64,000 nt of DNA from Desulfovibrio sp. X2 (GCF_000422205.1 NZ_ATHV01000014.1:61440-125439); one strand, 5' to 3'. Counted from the first letter of the stretch, positions 53,976 through 63,270 are shown. Program-made: numbers and translations. Notes: generated by a model from the sequence alone, not told the origin.

Positions 53976-54854
53976 TCATTCAGGACGCCCGGCGCGTCCG
54001 TTCCGCCTGCCGGAGTCTCCTCCGGCGCAATCCGCCCGGTCGGCCGGGTCCGCCAGCCCCAGATCCGACAAATCCAGGTCCGGCAGCTCTCCCAGGTCGG
54101 AAAGGTCCCCGAGCACGGCGTCCGCGGGGTGCTCCCCGACCTCGGCGGCAAAGAACCGGCGGCGGGCCAGCCATGTGTCGAGCGCCTTGCGCTGTTCCTC
54201 GCTCAGGTCCAGGAACTCCACGCCGATGCCCGGCACGGCCATGCTCTTGCCCCATTCCACGCGTCTGCGCAAGACGGCGCGCATGGGCGCCGGATCGCCG
54301 AGCTCGAGGAAGCGCAGGCAGATCTCCGCTCCGGGGGGGAATTCCTCGCAGGTGACGAGGAAGCAGCCGCCCCGCGAGACGTCGAGCGTCACCGTGCGCA
54401 GCGCGTTCTCGGGGTCGAAGACGTCGCCGCGGCAGACGAGCGCGTTGAAGTTCAGCTTCCTGCGCGGCGAGGCGCGCAGCAGGCGGGGGGACACGGCCCC
54501 GAGCTCCTGGCGGATGAACTGCGCGACCACGTCCCCGTCCGGACTCTCCTGGCCGTAGAAGAGGCCGCGCACCTTGCGCTCCCCCTCGTCGTAGCGCAGG
54601 CGAAGGACCGGATAGAGCTCCATGTCCTTGCGCACCATGCACTTGTCCGCGTGGGGGGCCTTGATCAGGGTGGGCAGGTCCACGAGCAGGCCGCTGTACG
54701 CCTCGCGCACCAGCCTCTCGTGCAGCGCGCGCGGCCCGGAAACCACGTCCGCCTCGGCCCGTGCCGCGCGGACGCATTCCAGATAGGCCTCTCTCGCCTG
54801 CTCGTTCTCGACCATGAGCACGAGCCTCGGACGGCCCTGCGCCTCATACGCCAT
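53976..54854 (-). CDS. PilZ-domain protein with acidic leucine-repeat tail
   Basis: The 292-residue protein has a receiver-like N-terminal segment without the phosphorylation Asp (VLMVENEQAREAYLEC). A PilZ-like domain follows (RRKLNFNALVCRG, then LDVSRGGCFLVTC), fitting the c-di-GMP binding pattern RxxxR...DxSxxG, although the first motif is degenerate. The C-terminal ~50 residues contain an acidic repeat (LGDLSDLGELPDLDLSDLG). It may link c-di-GMP made by GGDEF proteins to an output. The ATG follows GGGGGTAGGC. Confidence 0.75.
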   Translation of the reverse strand: MAYEAQGRPRLVLMVENEQAREAYLECVRAARAEADVVSGPRALHERLVREAYSGLLVDLPTLIKAPHADKCMVRKDMELYPVLRLRYDEGERKVRGLFYGQESPDGDVVAQFIRQELGAVSPRLLRASPRRKLNFNALVCRGDVFDPENALRTVTLDVSRGGCFLVTCEEFPPGAEICLRFLELGDPAPMRAVLRRRVEWGKSMAVPGIGVEFLDLSEEQRKALDTWLARRRFFAAEVGEHPADAVLGDLSDLGELPDLDLSDLGLADPADRADCAGGDSGRRNGRAGRPE

Positions 54855-55040
54855 GCCTACCCCCACTTCTTCCCTGAGCCTTATATTCTTTGCTGCGCCC
54901 GGGCAAGCCGGAGCCTCTCCGAAGTGAATCGAGTTCACCGGAATTTCGTTTGACAAGGGACGGTACAAGCGGCAAAGGGGACCCTTATCATCACGGACTT
55001 TGCCTGTGCAAAGTCCCGGGCTTCCAAGGAGGTATCCCGC

Positions 55041-55328
55041 ATGTTCACCAAGGCCCAATTTGTCGACGAACTCAAGAACGCTCTGCCTGACGTCCTGACC
55101 ACCAAGGTCGAGGCCGAAAAGACCTTCGACGCCTTCTGCGCCATCCTGGCCAAGGGTATCGAGTCCGACGAGGGCGTCCGCCTGCCCGGCGTGGGTTCCT
55201 TCTCCCTCAAGCAGCGCCCCGCGCGCGAGGGGCGCAACCCCCAGACCGGCAAGGCCATCAAGATTCCGGCCAAGCGTGCGGTCAAGTTCGCCACGGCCAA
55301 GGGCCTGGACGAGGCGCTCAACAAGTAG
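55041..55328 (+). CDS. HU-family DNA-binding protein
   Basis: The 95-residue protein is a typical HU/IHF fold: a helical start, LPGVGSFSLKQRPAREGRNPQTGKAI in the DNA-binding arm with the conserved RNPxTG, and a helical end. It compacts and bends DNA in the nucleoid as a dimer. The ATG has AAGGAGGTATCCCGC. A bidirectional terminator follows. Confidence 0.95.
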   Translation: MFTKAQFVDELKNALPDVLTTKVEAEKTFDAFCAILAKGIESDEGVRLPGVGSFSLKQRPAREGRNPQTGKAIKIPAKRAVKFATAKGLDEALNK

Positions 55329-55362
55329 CCTCCCCCCGACGGGGTCTTCCTGTCCGCGAACG

Positions 55363-55401
55363 AAAACGCCGGGCGGCCCGCGAGGGTGCCCGGCGTTTTT
55401 G
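55363..55401. terminator. Bidirectional terminator between HU and TolC genes
   Basis: AACGCCGGGC pairs with GCCCGGCGTT, flanked by AAAA on the left and TTTTT on the right. It serves both convergent genes. Confidence 0.92.
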
Positions 55402-55422
55402 CGTGGCGCGGCGTGCGGATGT

Positions 55423-56913
55423 CTACTGCATGCTCAAGGCGAGGTTGCGCTCGCCCATGGCCACGTAGAGCCTGGAGAGGGCGCGCTGGTAGTCGGCCAG
55501 GGCGCTCGAAAGCTGGAATTCCGCGCTGGAGAGGCGCGACTGGGCGTCGAGCACCTCGGTGTTGGTGCCCACCTGGGCCTGGTAGCGGGCCACGGCCATG
55601 CGGTAGCCCTCCTGCGCCGCGGCGATGGACTTCTTGGCCACGCTGATGCGGTCCGAGGCCACCTGCAGGTCGAGGAGGTCCTGCTTGACCGAGAAGCCCG
55701 CGTTCAGGCGCGTGTCGGCCAGGTCGGCCTCGACCTTGGCCACGGTCTCCTTGGCCTGCTCGTAGGCGTTGAAGTCCTTGCCCGAGGAGAAGAAGTTCCA
55801 GGTGGCCTTGGCGCCCACGGACCATTCGCTGGCGTACTTGGAGTAGCTCGAGGTGCCGTCGGCCCGGGGGGTGTCGCCGGTCTGGGAGTAGTCGTAGCTG
55901 GCGTCCACGTTGGGGTAGAAGGTGCCCGCCGCGATCTTGGCGTCCTTTTGGGCCATCTCCACGCTCTTGCGGCCGATCTCGAGGTCCGGACGCTTGGTGT
56001 AGGCCCGGGCGAGGCAGTCGTCGAGCGTGCGCTGGAACGGGATGTAGGTCAGCTCGCCCACATACCTGGCCGGATACTCCAGCGGCAGGCCGATAAGCGT
56101 GTTCAGCTGCGCGGTCTGGGTGGCCACGCTGTTCTTGGCGGTCAGAAGCTGCTGCTCGGCCGTGGCGAGGTCCACCTCGGCCTGGAGCACGTCCAGCTTG
56201 GGCTTCAGCCCCACGTCGTAGAAGGCCTGGGTGACCTGCAGCTGCGAGCGCAGCCGGGCCACGGAGTCCTCCGAGGACTTCACGTCCATGCGCGCCTGCA
56301 GGAGTTGCAGGAAGGAGTCCTGCACCGTCTGGATGAGGATCAGTTCCGCGTTGTCCAGCTGCGCCTTGGCCTGCTCCTTGGCAAGCTTGGCCTTCTGGTA
56401 GGCGGAAAGCAGCGCGAAGCCGTGGAAGATCGGCTGGGTCACATTCAGGGAGTATATCCACTGGTCGCGGGCGACGCTGACCCGGCCGGAGGTGGAGCTG
56501 ACGGTCGGGCGGTCGTGGCGGGTGTAGCCGTAGGAGGTCGTGGCCGAGGGGCCCATGGCGCCCAGGGCCGACTTGCGCCCGTACTCCGAGCCGGAGAGCT
56601 GGAAGCGGGCTGATTCGATCTGCGGGTTGAAGAGCAGGCTGCGCTCGACCGCCGCCTGCAGGTCGATGGGCGCTTCTGCGCCGGCCAGGGGATCCTCGGG
56701 GTTGAGGGCCGCGGGCGTGCCTGCGGGCGTCGCGGGCGTCGCGACCGCGGGCGACGGAGCCGCGGGCGCCATCCCCGCGGGCACCATGGGAGCCGCGGGC
56801 GGAGTCAGGTACGTGCCCTGCGCCGCGGGCGTCGGGGCGGGCTGCTGCGCCTGCGCCGACACGGCCAGGCCGAGGAGCAGGAGCAATGCGGTCAGGATAC
56901 GATGCATGCGCAT
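55423..56913 (-). CDS. TolC-family outer membrane efflux protein
   Basis: The 496-residue protein has a signal peptide (MRMHRILTALLLLLGLAVSA), a proline/alanine/threonine-rich spacer of ~70 residues, then two repeated TolC helical-hairpin units with LIGLPLEYPAR and a long coiled helix in each. Conserved phrases include NPQIESARFQLSG and VGTNTEVLDAQSRLSSAE. It forms a trimeric export channel in the outer membrane. The ATG at 56913 has GAGGACGAACCGC; ATG 56928 is a weaker alternative. No inner-membrane partner is adjacent. Confidence 0.92.
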   Translation of the reverse strand: MRMHRILTALLLLLGLAVSAQAQQPAPTPAAQGTYLTPPAAPMVPAGMAPAAPSPAVATPATPAGTPAALNPEDPLAGAEAPIDLQAAVERSLLFNPQIESARFQLSGSEYGRKSALGAMGPSATTSYGYTRHDRPTVSSTSGRVSVARDQWIYSLNVTQPIFHGFALLSAYQKAKLAKEQAKAQLDNAELILIQTVQDSFLQLLQARMDVKSSEDSVARLRSQLQVTQAFYDVGLKPKLDVLQAEVDLATAEQQLLTAKNSVATQTAQLNTLIGLPLEYPARYVGELTYIPFQRTLDDCLARAYTKRPDLEIGRKSVEMAQKDAKIAAGTFYPNVDASYDYSQTGDTPRADGTSSYSKYASEWSVGAKATWNFFSSGKDFNAYEQAKETVAKVEADLADTRLNAGFSVKQDLLDLQVASDRISVAKKSIAAAQEGYRMAVARYQAQVGTNTEVLDAQSRLSSAEFQLSSALADYQRALSRLYVAMGERNLALSMQ

Positions 56914-57115
56914 GCGGTTCGTCCTCATGAAGATCGGCTTTCGTCGTGGAGACGGCACCCGTCTCGCGTGAGGGACTAGCAGAAGCGGGCGGAAAAATAA
57001 ACAGCTGTTTAGTTGCGCCCGCCCTCTCTGCCCGCGCGGCATGCGGCGCCCCCCTGGCCCGCGCGCCCTTGCGCCCGGACGGGAGGCGTCGGATTTCCGC
57101 CGCCTTGCGGCGGCA

Positions 57116-57625
57116 TCAGGCCCCGAGGAGGAAGACCTCCAGCTTCTTGGCGCCGAAGTTCTGGGCCTGCACAGGGTCGTAGATGAAGATGTCCAGGTGG
57201 TCGCGCTTGGACTCGGCCATCAGGTCGTCGATGACGAAGACGCCGAGGTTCTTGATGTAGACCTTCTTGCCGAAGACCCAGCCGTTCTCGAACAGGTCGC
57301 GCGACACGGCCACGATGCCCGCGCGCACGGGGCTGTTGGAGGCGGTGATGAAGGGAGTGGAGTCGGTTTCGCACTCGCGGGGGCTGTAGGCCGTGACCGT
57401 CAAAATCTTGCGCCGCGTCATGCTCTTCAGCTTTTCCTGGTTCATGAGCACGAACTTGTGCAGGAGCGCGACGGCGGTTCTGCCCTTCTCCACCTCGGCC
57501 TCGAGGCGGAAGGTCTGGTCCTGGCTGTGCCTGAGTTCGGCGCGCACGGAATCGAATTCGCGATGCGCCCAGAACGCTGCCGCCAGGGTGACGGTGATGG
57601 CGAGAAACGACAGTGCCTTGTTCAT
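57116..57625 (-). CDS. 3D-domain (Asp-Asp-Asp) exported protein
   Basis: The 169-residue protein has an N-terminal anchor or signal segment (6-20), a short helical linker, and the 3D domain: TVTAYSPRECETDSTP, then a GIVAVS strand, and FVIDDLMAESKRDHLDIF, the carboxylate-rich core. The domain occurs in murein-acting enzymes such as MltA-like proteins. Probably a periplasmic peptidoglycan-associated protein. The ATG follows GAGAGG. The small distance to the TolC gene (~200 bp) does not suggest an operon. Confidence 0.88.
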   Translation of the reverse strand: MNKALSFLAITVTLAAAFWAHREFDSVRAELRHSQDQTFRLEAEVEKGRTAVALLHKFVLMNQEKLKSMTRRKILTVTAYSPRECETDSTPFITASNSPVRAGIVAVSRDLFENGWVFGKKVYIKNLGVFVIDDLMAESKRDHLDIFIYDPVQAQNFGAKKLEVFLLGA

Positions 57626-58062
57626 GACGGTACCTCTCAGCAGAAATGCAATTTACGGGCCCCGGGAGCGAGAGAATGGAGAAAAGGAGGGATTGGGGAC
57701 TATGACATGTATAGCAGATTCAGGAACCGAGGCAACGCCGGACAGGAAACGCGCCCATCTTCCCCCAGGCCTGAAACGGCGCGGCTGGAACGCGGTTTAG
57801 GGCCTTCTTGAGGCGAAAAAAATTTTTATTCCGCCCGCAACCCGTTGCGCTGCAATATTATTTTCTTTTCGACGGAGGGGAATCGAATTTGATGGAGAGA
57901 GGGCGTGATTCCCGCGAAGGGGCGGAGGACATGCGCTGAAAGAGTCCTGAACGGGATTCAAGCGACCCCGTCCCGGAGCTACGAAAAAAAATCATCCGCA
58001 GAGCACCCGCCCCACCCGCGATCCTCCGAAGGACATCCGGGCAGGACGCGGACCTCAGGGCA
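57626..58062. other. Intergenic region, no gene seen
   Basis: The 437 bp contain AT-rich patches around 57815-57900. A weak ribosome-site-like GGAGGGG is followed by a very short frame of 14 codons. Nothing else is recognised. Confidence 0.45.
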
Positions 58063-58992
58063 TCAGGCGGCCTTTGCGCGGGAGGGCACGGCCAGGAGCA
58101 GGATGCTGCCGCACACGAGCAGGCAGCCCGCGATCTGCTCGGCCCGCACCGCCTCGCCGAGCACGAGCCAGGAGAGGCAGGCGGCCGAGACGGGCATGAT
58201 TCCGGTCATGACCGCGGCAGTGGCGGGCGGCACGCGGGTCACGCCGCGAAACCAGAGCACGTAGGCCAGGATGGTGATGCACAGGGCGTAGTAGACGACG
58301 TCCAGCCAGCCAGCGAGGCCGATGGGCGCGGGCAGGCCCTGGGAGATCTCCCCGATTGCCGGGGGCAGGAAGAAGAGGAGCCCGGCCAGGCTGACCAGGG
58401 TGGCCACGGAAAGGGGCGAGAGCTCCTCGGGCAGGGCGCGGCGCAGGAGCAGGAAGCAGGATTCCGCCGCCACCGCGCCCAGCACCAGCAGGCTTCCGGC
58501 CAGGTTCCGACCGAAGTCCGCGGCCGCTGCGCCGCTTGCGGCCGCGGCCTCGCCGGGTCCGAGCCCGGAGACGTTGAGCACGGCCACGCCACAGACGCTG
58601 CAGGCGATGCCGAGCACGGCCCGGACGCCGAGCCGCTGGCGCAGGAAGGCGAAGGCTATGAGCCCCATGCAGGCCGGGGTGGTGCTGGCGATGATCCCGG
58701 CCGCGGCGGCGCTGGTCAGGCGCAGGCCGTGCAGCAAAAGGACGTTGAAGAGGAACGAGCCGCAGAGCGCGAGCGCCGCGATGACGCCCCAGCCGCGCGG
58801 GGCAAGCGCCGGAAAGCGCCCCTCGCGGAGCAGGAGCAGGGGTACGAGCACGAGGCTCGCCAGCCCGAAGCGCAGGGCCTGGGAGAGATAGAGCGGCATG
58901 GTCGCCAGGGCCAGCTTGCCCGCCACCACGCTGCTGCCCACGATGACCATCGCCGCGCCGAGATCCGCGCATGCACGCACGTCGTTTCGCAT
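58063..58992 (-). CDS. EamA/DMT-family transporter
   Basis: The 309-residue protein has ten hydrophobic segments and the duplicated EamA layout. The first half contains LSQALRFGLASLVLVP and the second the GIMPVSAACLSWLVLGE repeat. Members export amino acids or related metabolites at the inner membrane. I chose ATG 58992 because GGAGG is five bases upstream, rather than ATG 59016 or 59004. The AraC regulator is 37 bp upstream on the same strand and is probably its regulator. Confidence 0.9.
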   Translation of the reverse strand: MRNDVRACADLGAAMVIVGSSVVAGKLALATMPLYLSQALRFGLASLVLVPLLLLREGRFPALAPRGWGVIAALALCGSFLFNVLLLHGLRLTSAAAAGIIASTTPACMGLIAFAFLRQRLGVRAVLGIACSVCGVAVLNVSGLGPGEAAAASGAAAADFGRNLAGSLLVLGAVAAESCFLLLRRALPEELSPLSVATLVSLAGLLFFLPPAIGEISQGLPAPIGLAGWLDVVYYALCITILAYVLWFRGVTRVPPATAAVMTGIMPVSAACLSWLVLGEAVRAEQIAGCLLVCGSILLLAVPSRAKAA

Positions 58993-59029
58993 TGCCGCCT
59001 CCATGGGGAGCAGCATGCGGCAACCCGGC

Positions 59030-59881
59030 TTACGAGTTTTGAACGTTCTTGCGGTAGGCCCCGGGCGTCAGGCCGAAGGCGTCGCGAAAGGCCCGGGTGA
59101 GGTGGCTCTGGTCGGCGAAGCCCGTCTCCTGGGCCACGTCCGCAAGGCGCAGCCCCGCGTCCGGTGCCTCGCGCAGCAGGCGGCGCGCCTGGGCCAGGCG
59201 GAGCTGGCGCTGGTAGGCGTGCGGCGGCAGCCCGAGCGCAGCGGTGAAGGTGCGGGTGAGGTGGAAGGGGGAGAGCCCGGCCGCGGCGGCCAGTTCGTCC
59301 AGGCTGACGCCCTCCGCGAAGCGCGCGTGCAGGAGCTCGCGCGCGCGGCGCACGGCGGCGGGCTCGCGGCCCGCGGACGCGGGGGAAGGCCGCGTCTCCG
59401 CATGGCGGGCGATCCAGTCCACGAGCAGGGCGCCGAAGAGTTCCCGCACGGCAAGGTCCGGGGCGCGGCGCTCCTCGGCCAGGGCGTGCAGCCGCCGGAT
59501 GCGGCGGGCCAGGTCCGGGTCGCGCAGCACGCCGGCGGCGAAATGCGGCAGCCTGCCCCTGCCGCCCGCGTCGGCCTCGGCCCCGGCGAGCAGCTCCGGC
59601 GCGAGGTAGAACATGCGGTAGCGCCAGCCCTGCCCCACGGCGGCCTGCCCGTCGTGCGCCTCGCCCGGCACCACCAGGTTGACCAACCCCTCGTGCGCCA
59701 CCACCCGCTCGCCCCGGTAGCGAAAGCCGAGCGCCCCCGCCTCGATCACGCCCAGGGCGTAGCAGTCGTGGCTGTGGCGCGCGAAGACGCGGTCCACGAA
59801 ATGGGCGCGCATCATCTCCGCGCCGCGCAGGGCGGGATGGGTGAAATAGCGGAGGTCGTCCCCGCGCTCGGCAGCGGCCAT
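59030..59881 (-). CDS. AraC-family regulator with cupin domain
   Basis: The 283-residue protein has an N-terminal cupin-like sensor (HSHDCYALGVIEAG, EGLVNLVVPGEAHDG) and a C-terminal double helix-turn-helix (LDELAAAAGLSPFHLTRTF and LADVAQETGFADQSHLTRAF). AraC proteins of this layout commonly activate adjacent exporter genes. It is likely co-transcribed with the EamA gene. The ATG has a GGGGC-type ribosome site. Confidence 0.93.
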   Translation of the reverse strand: MAAAERGDDLRYFTHPALRGAEMMRAHFVDRVFARHSHDCYALGVIEAGALGFRYRGERVVAHEGLVNLVVPGEAHDGQAAVGQGWRYRMFYLAPELLAGAEADAGGRGRLPHFAAGVLRDPDLARRIRRLHALAEERRAPDLAVRELFGALLVDWIARHAETRPSPASAGREPAAVRRARELLHARFAEGVSLDELAAAAGLSPFHLTRTFTAALGLPPHAYQRQLRLAQARRLLREAPDAGLRLADVAQETGFADQSHLTRAFRDAFGLTPGAYRKNVQNS

Positions 59882-60015
59882 GCCCCATGCATACGCGGCC
59901 CGTCGCCGGGGTCAAGCGCCGCGTTCGGACGGACGGGGAGCCGGTCGCGCGGGCCGGGCTGGTATCAGCCTTGCAGATGCCGGGACACGCGGAAAACTCT
60001 TCCCTGGAGACAGCC

Positions 60016-60528
60016 ATGCGCGTCGATTCGAATTCGATCTACGGATACTACCCACAGAGCCTGCTCTCGACCCTGAACCAGGACGGCCAGGACCAGACGC
60101 AGGCCGCTGCCCGCACGTCGTCCACCTCGTCCAGCTCTTCGGGCTCGGCCACGACGTTTCTCTCGAGTTCGTCGCAGTCCTTCGACATCTGGCGTGCCCT
60201 GGCCACGCAGTACGACCTGAACTCCATGGACGCGGGCGATCTCGACGACCTGAGCCAGTCCCTGTACGACGCCGGGCAGATCAGCCTCGGCGACCGCACG
60301 GCCCTGTCCTTCGACCCCGAGAAGGGAACCCTGTCCAGCAACGCCGGGTCCCTGCTGACCGGCACGAACGCGAGCGGCAAGGTGGACTGGCAGTCCGAAT
60401 TCAAGGCCCGCCTCGCCGACGCCATGGACTCCGGCGACATGGTCTCCGCCCAGGTGGACCAGCAGGTGCTGGGCGTTCTCGGCCGCCTGCAGGCCGCCAA
60501 GCAAAAGGGCGTGAACTGCGTGGTCTAG
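60016..60528 (+). CDS. Ser-rich protein, unknown
   Basis: The 170-residue protein starts at ATG 60016 with GGAGACAGCC upstream. It has a Ser/Thr/Gln-rich N-terminal third (residues 20-60) and a helical acidic middle (about residues 64-85). No signal peptide or membrane segment is evident. I do not recognise a family. Confidence 0.65.
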   Translation: MRVDSNSIYGYYPQSLLSTLNQDGQDQTQAAARTSSTSSSSSGSATTFLSSSSQSFDIWRALATQYDLNSMDAGDLDDLSQSLYDAGQISLGDRTALSFDPEKGTLSSNAGSLLTGTNASGKVDWQSEFKARLADAMDSGDMVSAQVDQQVLGVLGRLQAAKQKGVNCVV

Positions 60529-60570
60529 GGCCGCCCCTTTTCTCAACAAGCCCCTGCCCGCGCCTGCCGC

Positions 60571-60860
60571 CTATACAAGGCTGTGGACCGCGTGCCTTGC
60601 GACGCGGGCCGGGTCGCATTCCCCGATATCCGCGGGCATGGTCTCGCGCGCCCGCGCGTCCTTGAGCACGGCGTGCTCGAGATCGGCCACGGCCAGCCCT
60701 CGCCCGTCTACGCCCACGTCCGCCAGAAGCTTCCCGCACGGTCCCCACACCCCGCTGCCGACGCATGCGTGCCGGCCGCCCGTCGTTCCGATGTGGTTGG
60801 ACAGTAGCGTGTAGACGGTGCTGTCCAGCGCCGGGAGGCAGCCAGACGCGCGACTCGTGG
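60571..60860 (-). pseudogene. Carbon-nitrogen hydrolase (nitrilase) C-terminal remnant
   Basis: Reading on the minus strand gives LSNHIGTTGGRHACVGSGVW, then GPCGKLLADV and VADLEHAVLKDARARE, which match the last third of nitrilase-superfamily enzymes. The catalytic Glu-Lys-Cys part is missing. The frame stays open upstream into the MFS transporter gene but changes character, and no start or ribosome site precedes the fragment. It is the decayed 3' end of a nitrilase gene cut by rearrangement. Confidence 0.7.
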
Positions 60861-60890
60861 CAGCCGTCTCGAGCACAAGGGGCGGGGCTG

Positions 60891-62297
60891 TCAATTGCGC
60901 AAGACGTCGAGCGCCGCCTCGGGGCGGGCAGTGCGGCTGCGCAGCGCCAGCGCGGCGAGGAGGCCGCCCGCGAGCAGCGTGCCGGTGAAGAGCGCCAGCG
61001 CGGGCCAGCCGCCTTCGGCCCAGAACCAGCCGCCGGACGTGCCCATGATGCTCGAGCCCATGTAGTAGGCAAGGAGGTAGAGCGAGGCCGCGTGCCCCTT
61101 GGAGCCCTCGGCCAGCCGCCCAACCCAGCCGCTGGCCACGGAATGGGTGACGAAGAAGCCGATGGTCAGGATGACGATGCCGCCGATGATCGGAACGAGG
61201 CCCGTGAGGCAGGTCAGGCCGAGGCCGAGCCCGGCGATGCACAGGCCCGAGACGAGGACCGGGCCGCGGCCGATGCGGTCGGACAGGGCGCCTGCCGTGG
61301 ACGAGGCCGCGATGCCGAAGAGGTAGGCGGTGAAGATGAGGCTGACGTGGGCCTGGGTGAGGCCGTAGGGCGGCTGCAGCAGCCGGAAGGTGGAGTAGTT
61401 GTAGACCGTGACGAAGGCGCCCATGACCAGGCAGCCGATGAGGAAGAGCAGCGGCAGCCCTCTGCTGCGCAGGTGCCCGCCCCAGGCGGCCAGGTGGTGG
61501 CGGGCGTTGAAGCCGGGCCTGGGCGTGAAGTTGCGCGAGGCGGGCAGAAGCGCGATGAAGCCGAGCGCAGCGGCGAGGCCGAGGCCGCCGAGCACGCCCA
61601 CGGCCATGCGCCAGGAGGTGTACTGGGTGATCATGCCCGTGGCCACGCGGCCGAACATGCCGCCGAAGGCCGTGCCCCCGACGTAGAGCCCCATGGCGAA
61701 GCCGAGCCCGCCGGGGTGGATCTCCTCCGCGAGGTAGGCCATGGCCACGGCGGGCACGCCGCCGAGCACCAGCCCCTCCAGCGCCCGCTCCACGAGCAGC
61801 ACGTGCCAGGAGGGGGCGAAGGCCACGCAGATGTTCAGCCCGGCTGCGGCGGCCATGGCCCAGAACATGAGCCCCCGGCGGCCGAGCGCCTCGGAGACCG
61901 CGCCCGCGCAGAGGATGGAGAAGGCCAGGAGGCCCGTGGTCAGGGAGAGGGCGACGGAGCTTTCGGCCGCGCCCACGGAAAATTCCTGCGCGAACTCGGG
62001 CAGCAGCGGCTGCACGCAGTAGATGAGCGAGAAGGTGGCGAAACCCGCCAGGAAGAGCGCCAGGCTGATGCGGCGGTAGCAGCGGGTGCCGCGCCTGGTC
62101 CACTGGGGCGAAGCCCCTCGCGCAGCATCTCGGGGCGCCGCATCGCGAAACGTCGCGTCACGGGATGTCGCGTCACGAGATGTCGCGTCAGAGCCCGCCG
62201 TTCCTGCCGCGGCTCTGAGCGGCGAGCCGGACGACGCGCCGCAAGCGGACGGGACGGACATACCGCCCGACGACGGGGGGCGGGAACTCTCTTCCAT
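60891..62297 (-). CDS. MFS transporter, YnfM/arabinose-efflux-like
   Basis: The 468-residue protein has twelve membrane segments and the MFS loop motifs, for example SEALGRRGLMFW after segment 2 and ALSDRIGRGPVLVSG in the second half. A ~70-residue hydrophilic N-terminal extension contains tandem RDA-type repeats (SRDATSRDATFRDAAPRDAA) from a 15-bp DNA repeat. The family exports sugars or drugs. The ATG follows GGAGCCGTCTGC. It is divergent from a LysR regulator, presumably its controller. Confidence 0.88.
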   Translation of the reverse strand: MEESSRPPSSGGMSVPSACGASSGSPLRAAAGTAGSDATSRDATSRDATFRDAAPRDAARGASPQWTRRGTRCYRRISLALFLAGFATFSLIYCVQPLLPEFAQEFSVGAAESSVALSLTTGLLAFSILCAGAVSEALGRRGLMFWAMAAAAGLNICVAFAPSWHVLLVERALEGLVLGGVPAVAMAYLAEEIHPGGLGFAMGLYVGGTAFGGMFGRVATGMITQYTSWRMAVGVLGGLGLAAALGFIALLPASRNFTPRPGFNARHHLAAWGGHLRSRGLPLLFLIGCLVMGAFVTVYNYSTFRLLQPPYGLTQAHVSLIFTAYLFGIAASSTAGALSDRIGRGPVLVSGLCIAGLGLGLTCLTGLVPIIGGIVILTIGFFVTHSVASGWVGRLAEGSKGHAASLYLLAYYMGSSIMGTSGGWFWAEGGWPALALFTGTLLAGGLLAALALRSRTARPEAALDVLRN

Positions 62298-62347
62298 GCA
62301 GACGGCTCCTTGGTGCAGCCACTATGCGCCCGGCCTCGCAGTCCGTC

Positions 62348-62357
62348 CAATATATTG
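62348..62357. promoter_or_regulatory. CAATATATTG palindrome between MFS and LysR genes
   Basis: A perfect 10-bp palindrome lies in the 94-bp divergent region, followed by further AT-rich inverted elements (ATATGTTTTAAATAT). This is the expected place for a LysR-type binding site. No ribosome site is seen before the LysR ATG. Confidence 0.45.
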
Positions 62358-62391
62358 CCCAAGGCTTCTTGATATGTTTTAAATATGGCGC

Positions 62392-63270
62392 ATGGAGCTG
62401 CGACACATCCGCTACTTCCTGGCCGTGGCCGAGGAGAGGAACTTCACACGCGCCGCGGCGAGGCTCGGCATCAGCCAGCCGCCGCTCAGCCAGCAGATCC
62501 GCGACCTCGAGGCGGAGGTCGGCGCTGAACTCTTCATGCGCGTGCCGCAAGGCGCTGAGCTGACCGAGGCGGGCCGGGCCTTTCGCGATACCGTGCAGAG
62601 CTTGCCCATGCAGGCGGAGCGGGCCCTGCGCAGCGCGCGCAGGGCGGCGCGCGGCGAGACCGGCGTGCTGCGCCTGGGCTTCACCGGGGCCGCGTCCTTC
62701 AATCCCGCGGTCACCTCGGTCATCAGCGCCTTCCGCAGCGCCTATCCAGACGTGGAACTCTCCCTCGAAGAGGCCAACACCACGCGCCTGGCCGCCGCGC
62801 TTTCCCGGGGCGACCTGGACGCGGCCTTCCTGCGCCCGGTCTCGGCCACGGGCGGCGAGCTCGACATCTGCCCCATCGCCATGGAGCCCATGCTCGCGGT
62901 CGTTCCGACGGGCCACGCGGCCGCGGGAGACGAAAAGCTCGATCTCAGACGCCTCGAATACGACCCGTTCATCCTCACGCCCAGGCCAGTGGGGCTGAGC
63001 CTTTTTGACACGGTCGTTTCGGCCTGCCGCTCGGCCGGCTTCGAGCCGATCTTCGGCCAGTCCGCCCCGCAGATAAGCTCGGTGGTCAATTTCGTGGCCG
63101 CGCAGATGGGCGTCTCGCTGGTGCCCGCGTGCATGCGGGCGCTCAGCGTTCCCGGCGTGGTCTACCGCGAGCTCGCGGGGCAGGCGCCGGTGACCCGCCT
63201 GGCCTTGGCCTGGCGCCGCACGGGCGCCACTCCCCTGGCGCGCAACTTCGCGGCCGCCGCGAGAGAGTGA
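62392..63270 (+). CDS. LysR-family regulator
   Basis: The 292-residue protein has the LysR winged helix (FTRAAARLGISQPPLSQQIRDLE) and a periplasmic-binding-like effector domain ending GVSLVPACMRAL. It is divergent from the MFS transporter, a common arrangement for inducible efflux. The TAAATA six bases upstream of the ATG suggests a leaderless start. Effector unknown. Confidence 0.94.
   Translation: MELRHIRYFLAVAEERNFTRAAARLGISQPPLSQQIRDLEAEVGAELFMRVPQGAELTEAGRAFRDTVQSLPMQAERALRSARRAARGETGVLRLGFTGAASFNPAVTSVISAFRSAYPDVELSLEEANTTRLAAALSRGDLDAAFLRPVSATGGELDICPIAMEPMLAVVPTGHAAAGDEKLDLRRLEYDPFILTPRPVGLSLFDTVVSACRSAGFEPIFGQSAPQISSVVNFVAAQMGVSLVPACMRALSVPGVVYRELAGQAPVTRLALAWRRTGATPLARNFAAAARE

Noticed and set aside
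54950..54990. TTGACA upstream of the HU gene as a promoter
   Set aside because: No -10 hexamer lies 16-18 bp downstream; the nearest AT-rich box is too far.
57905..58264. 119-codon ORF before the EamA gene
   Set aside because: It overlaps the EamA gene on the other strand, has no ribosome site and no recognisable domain.
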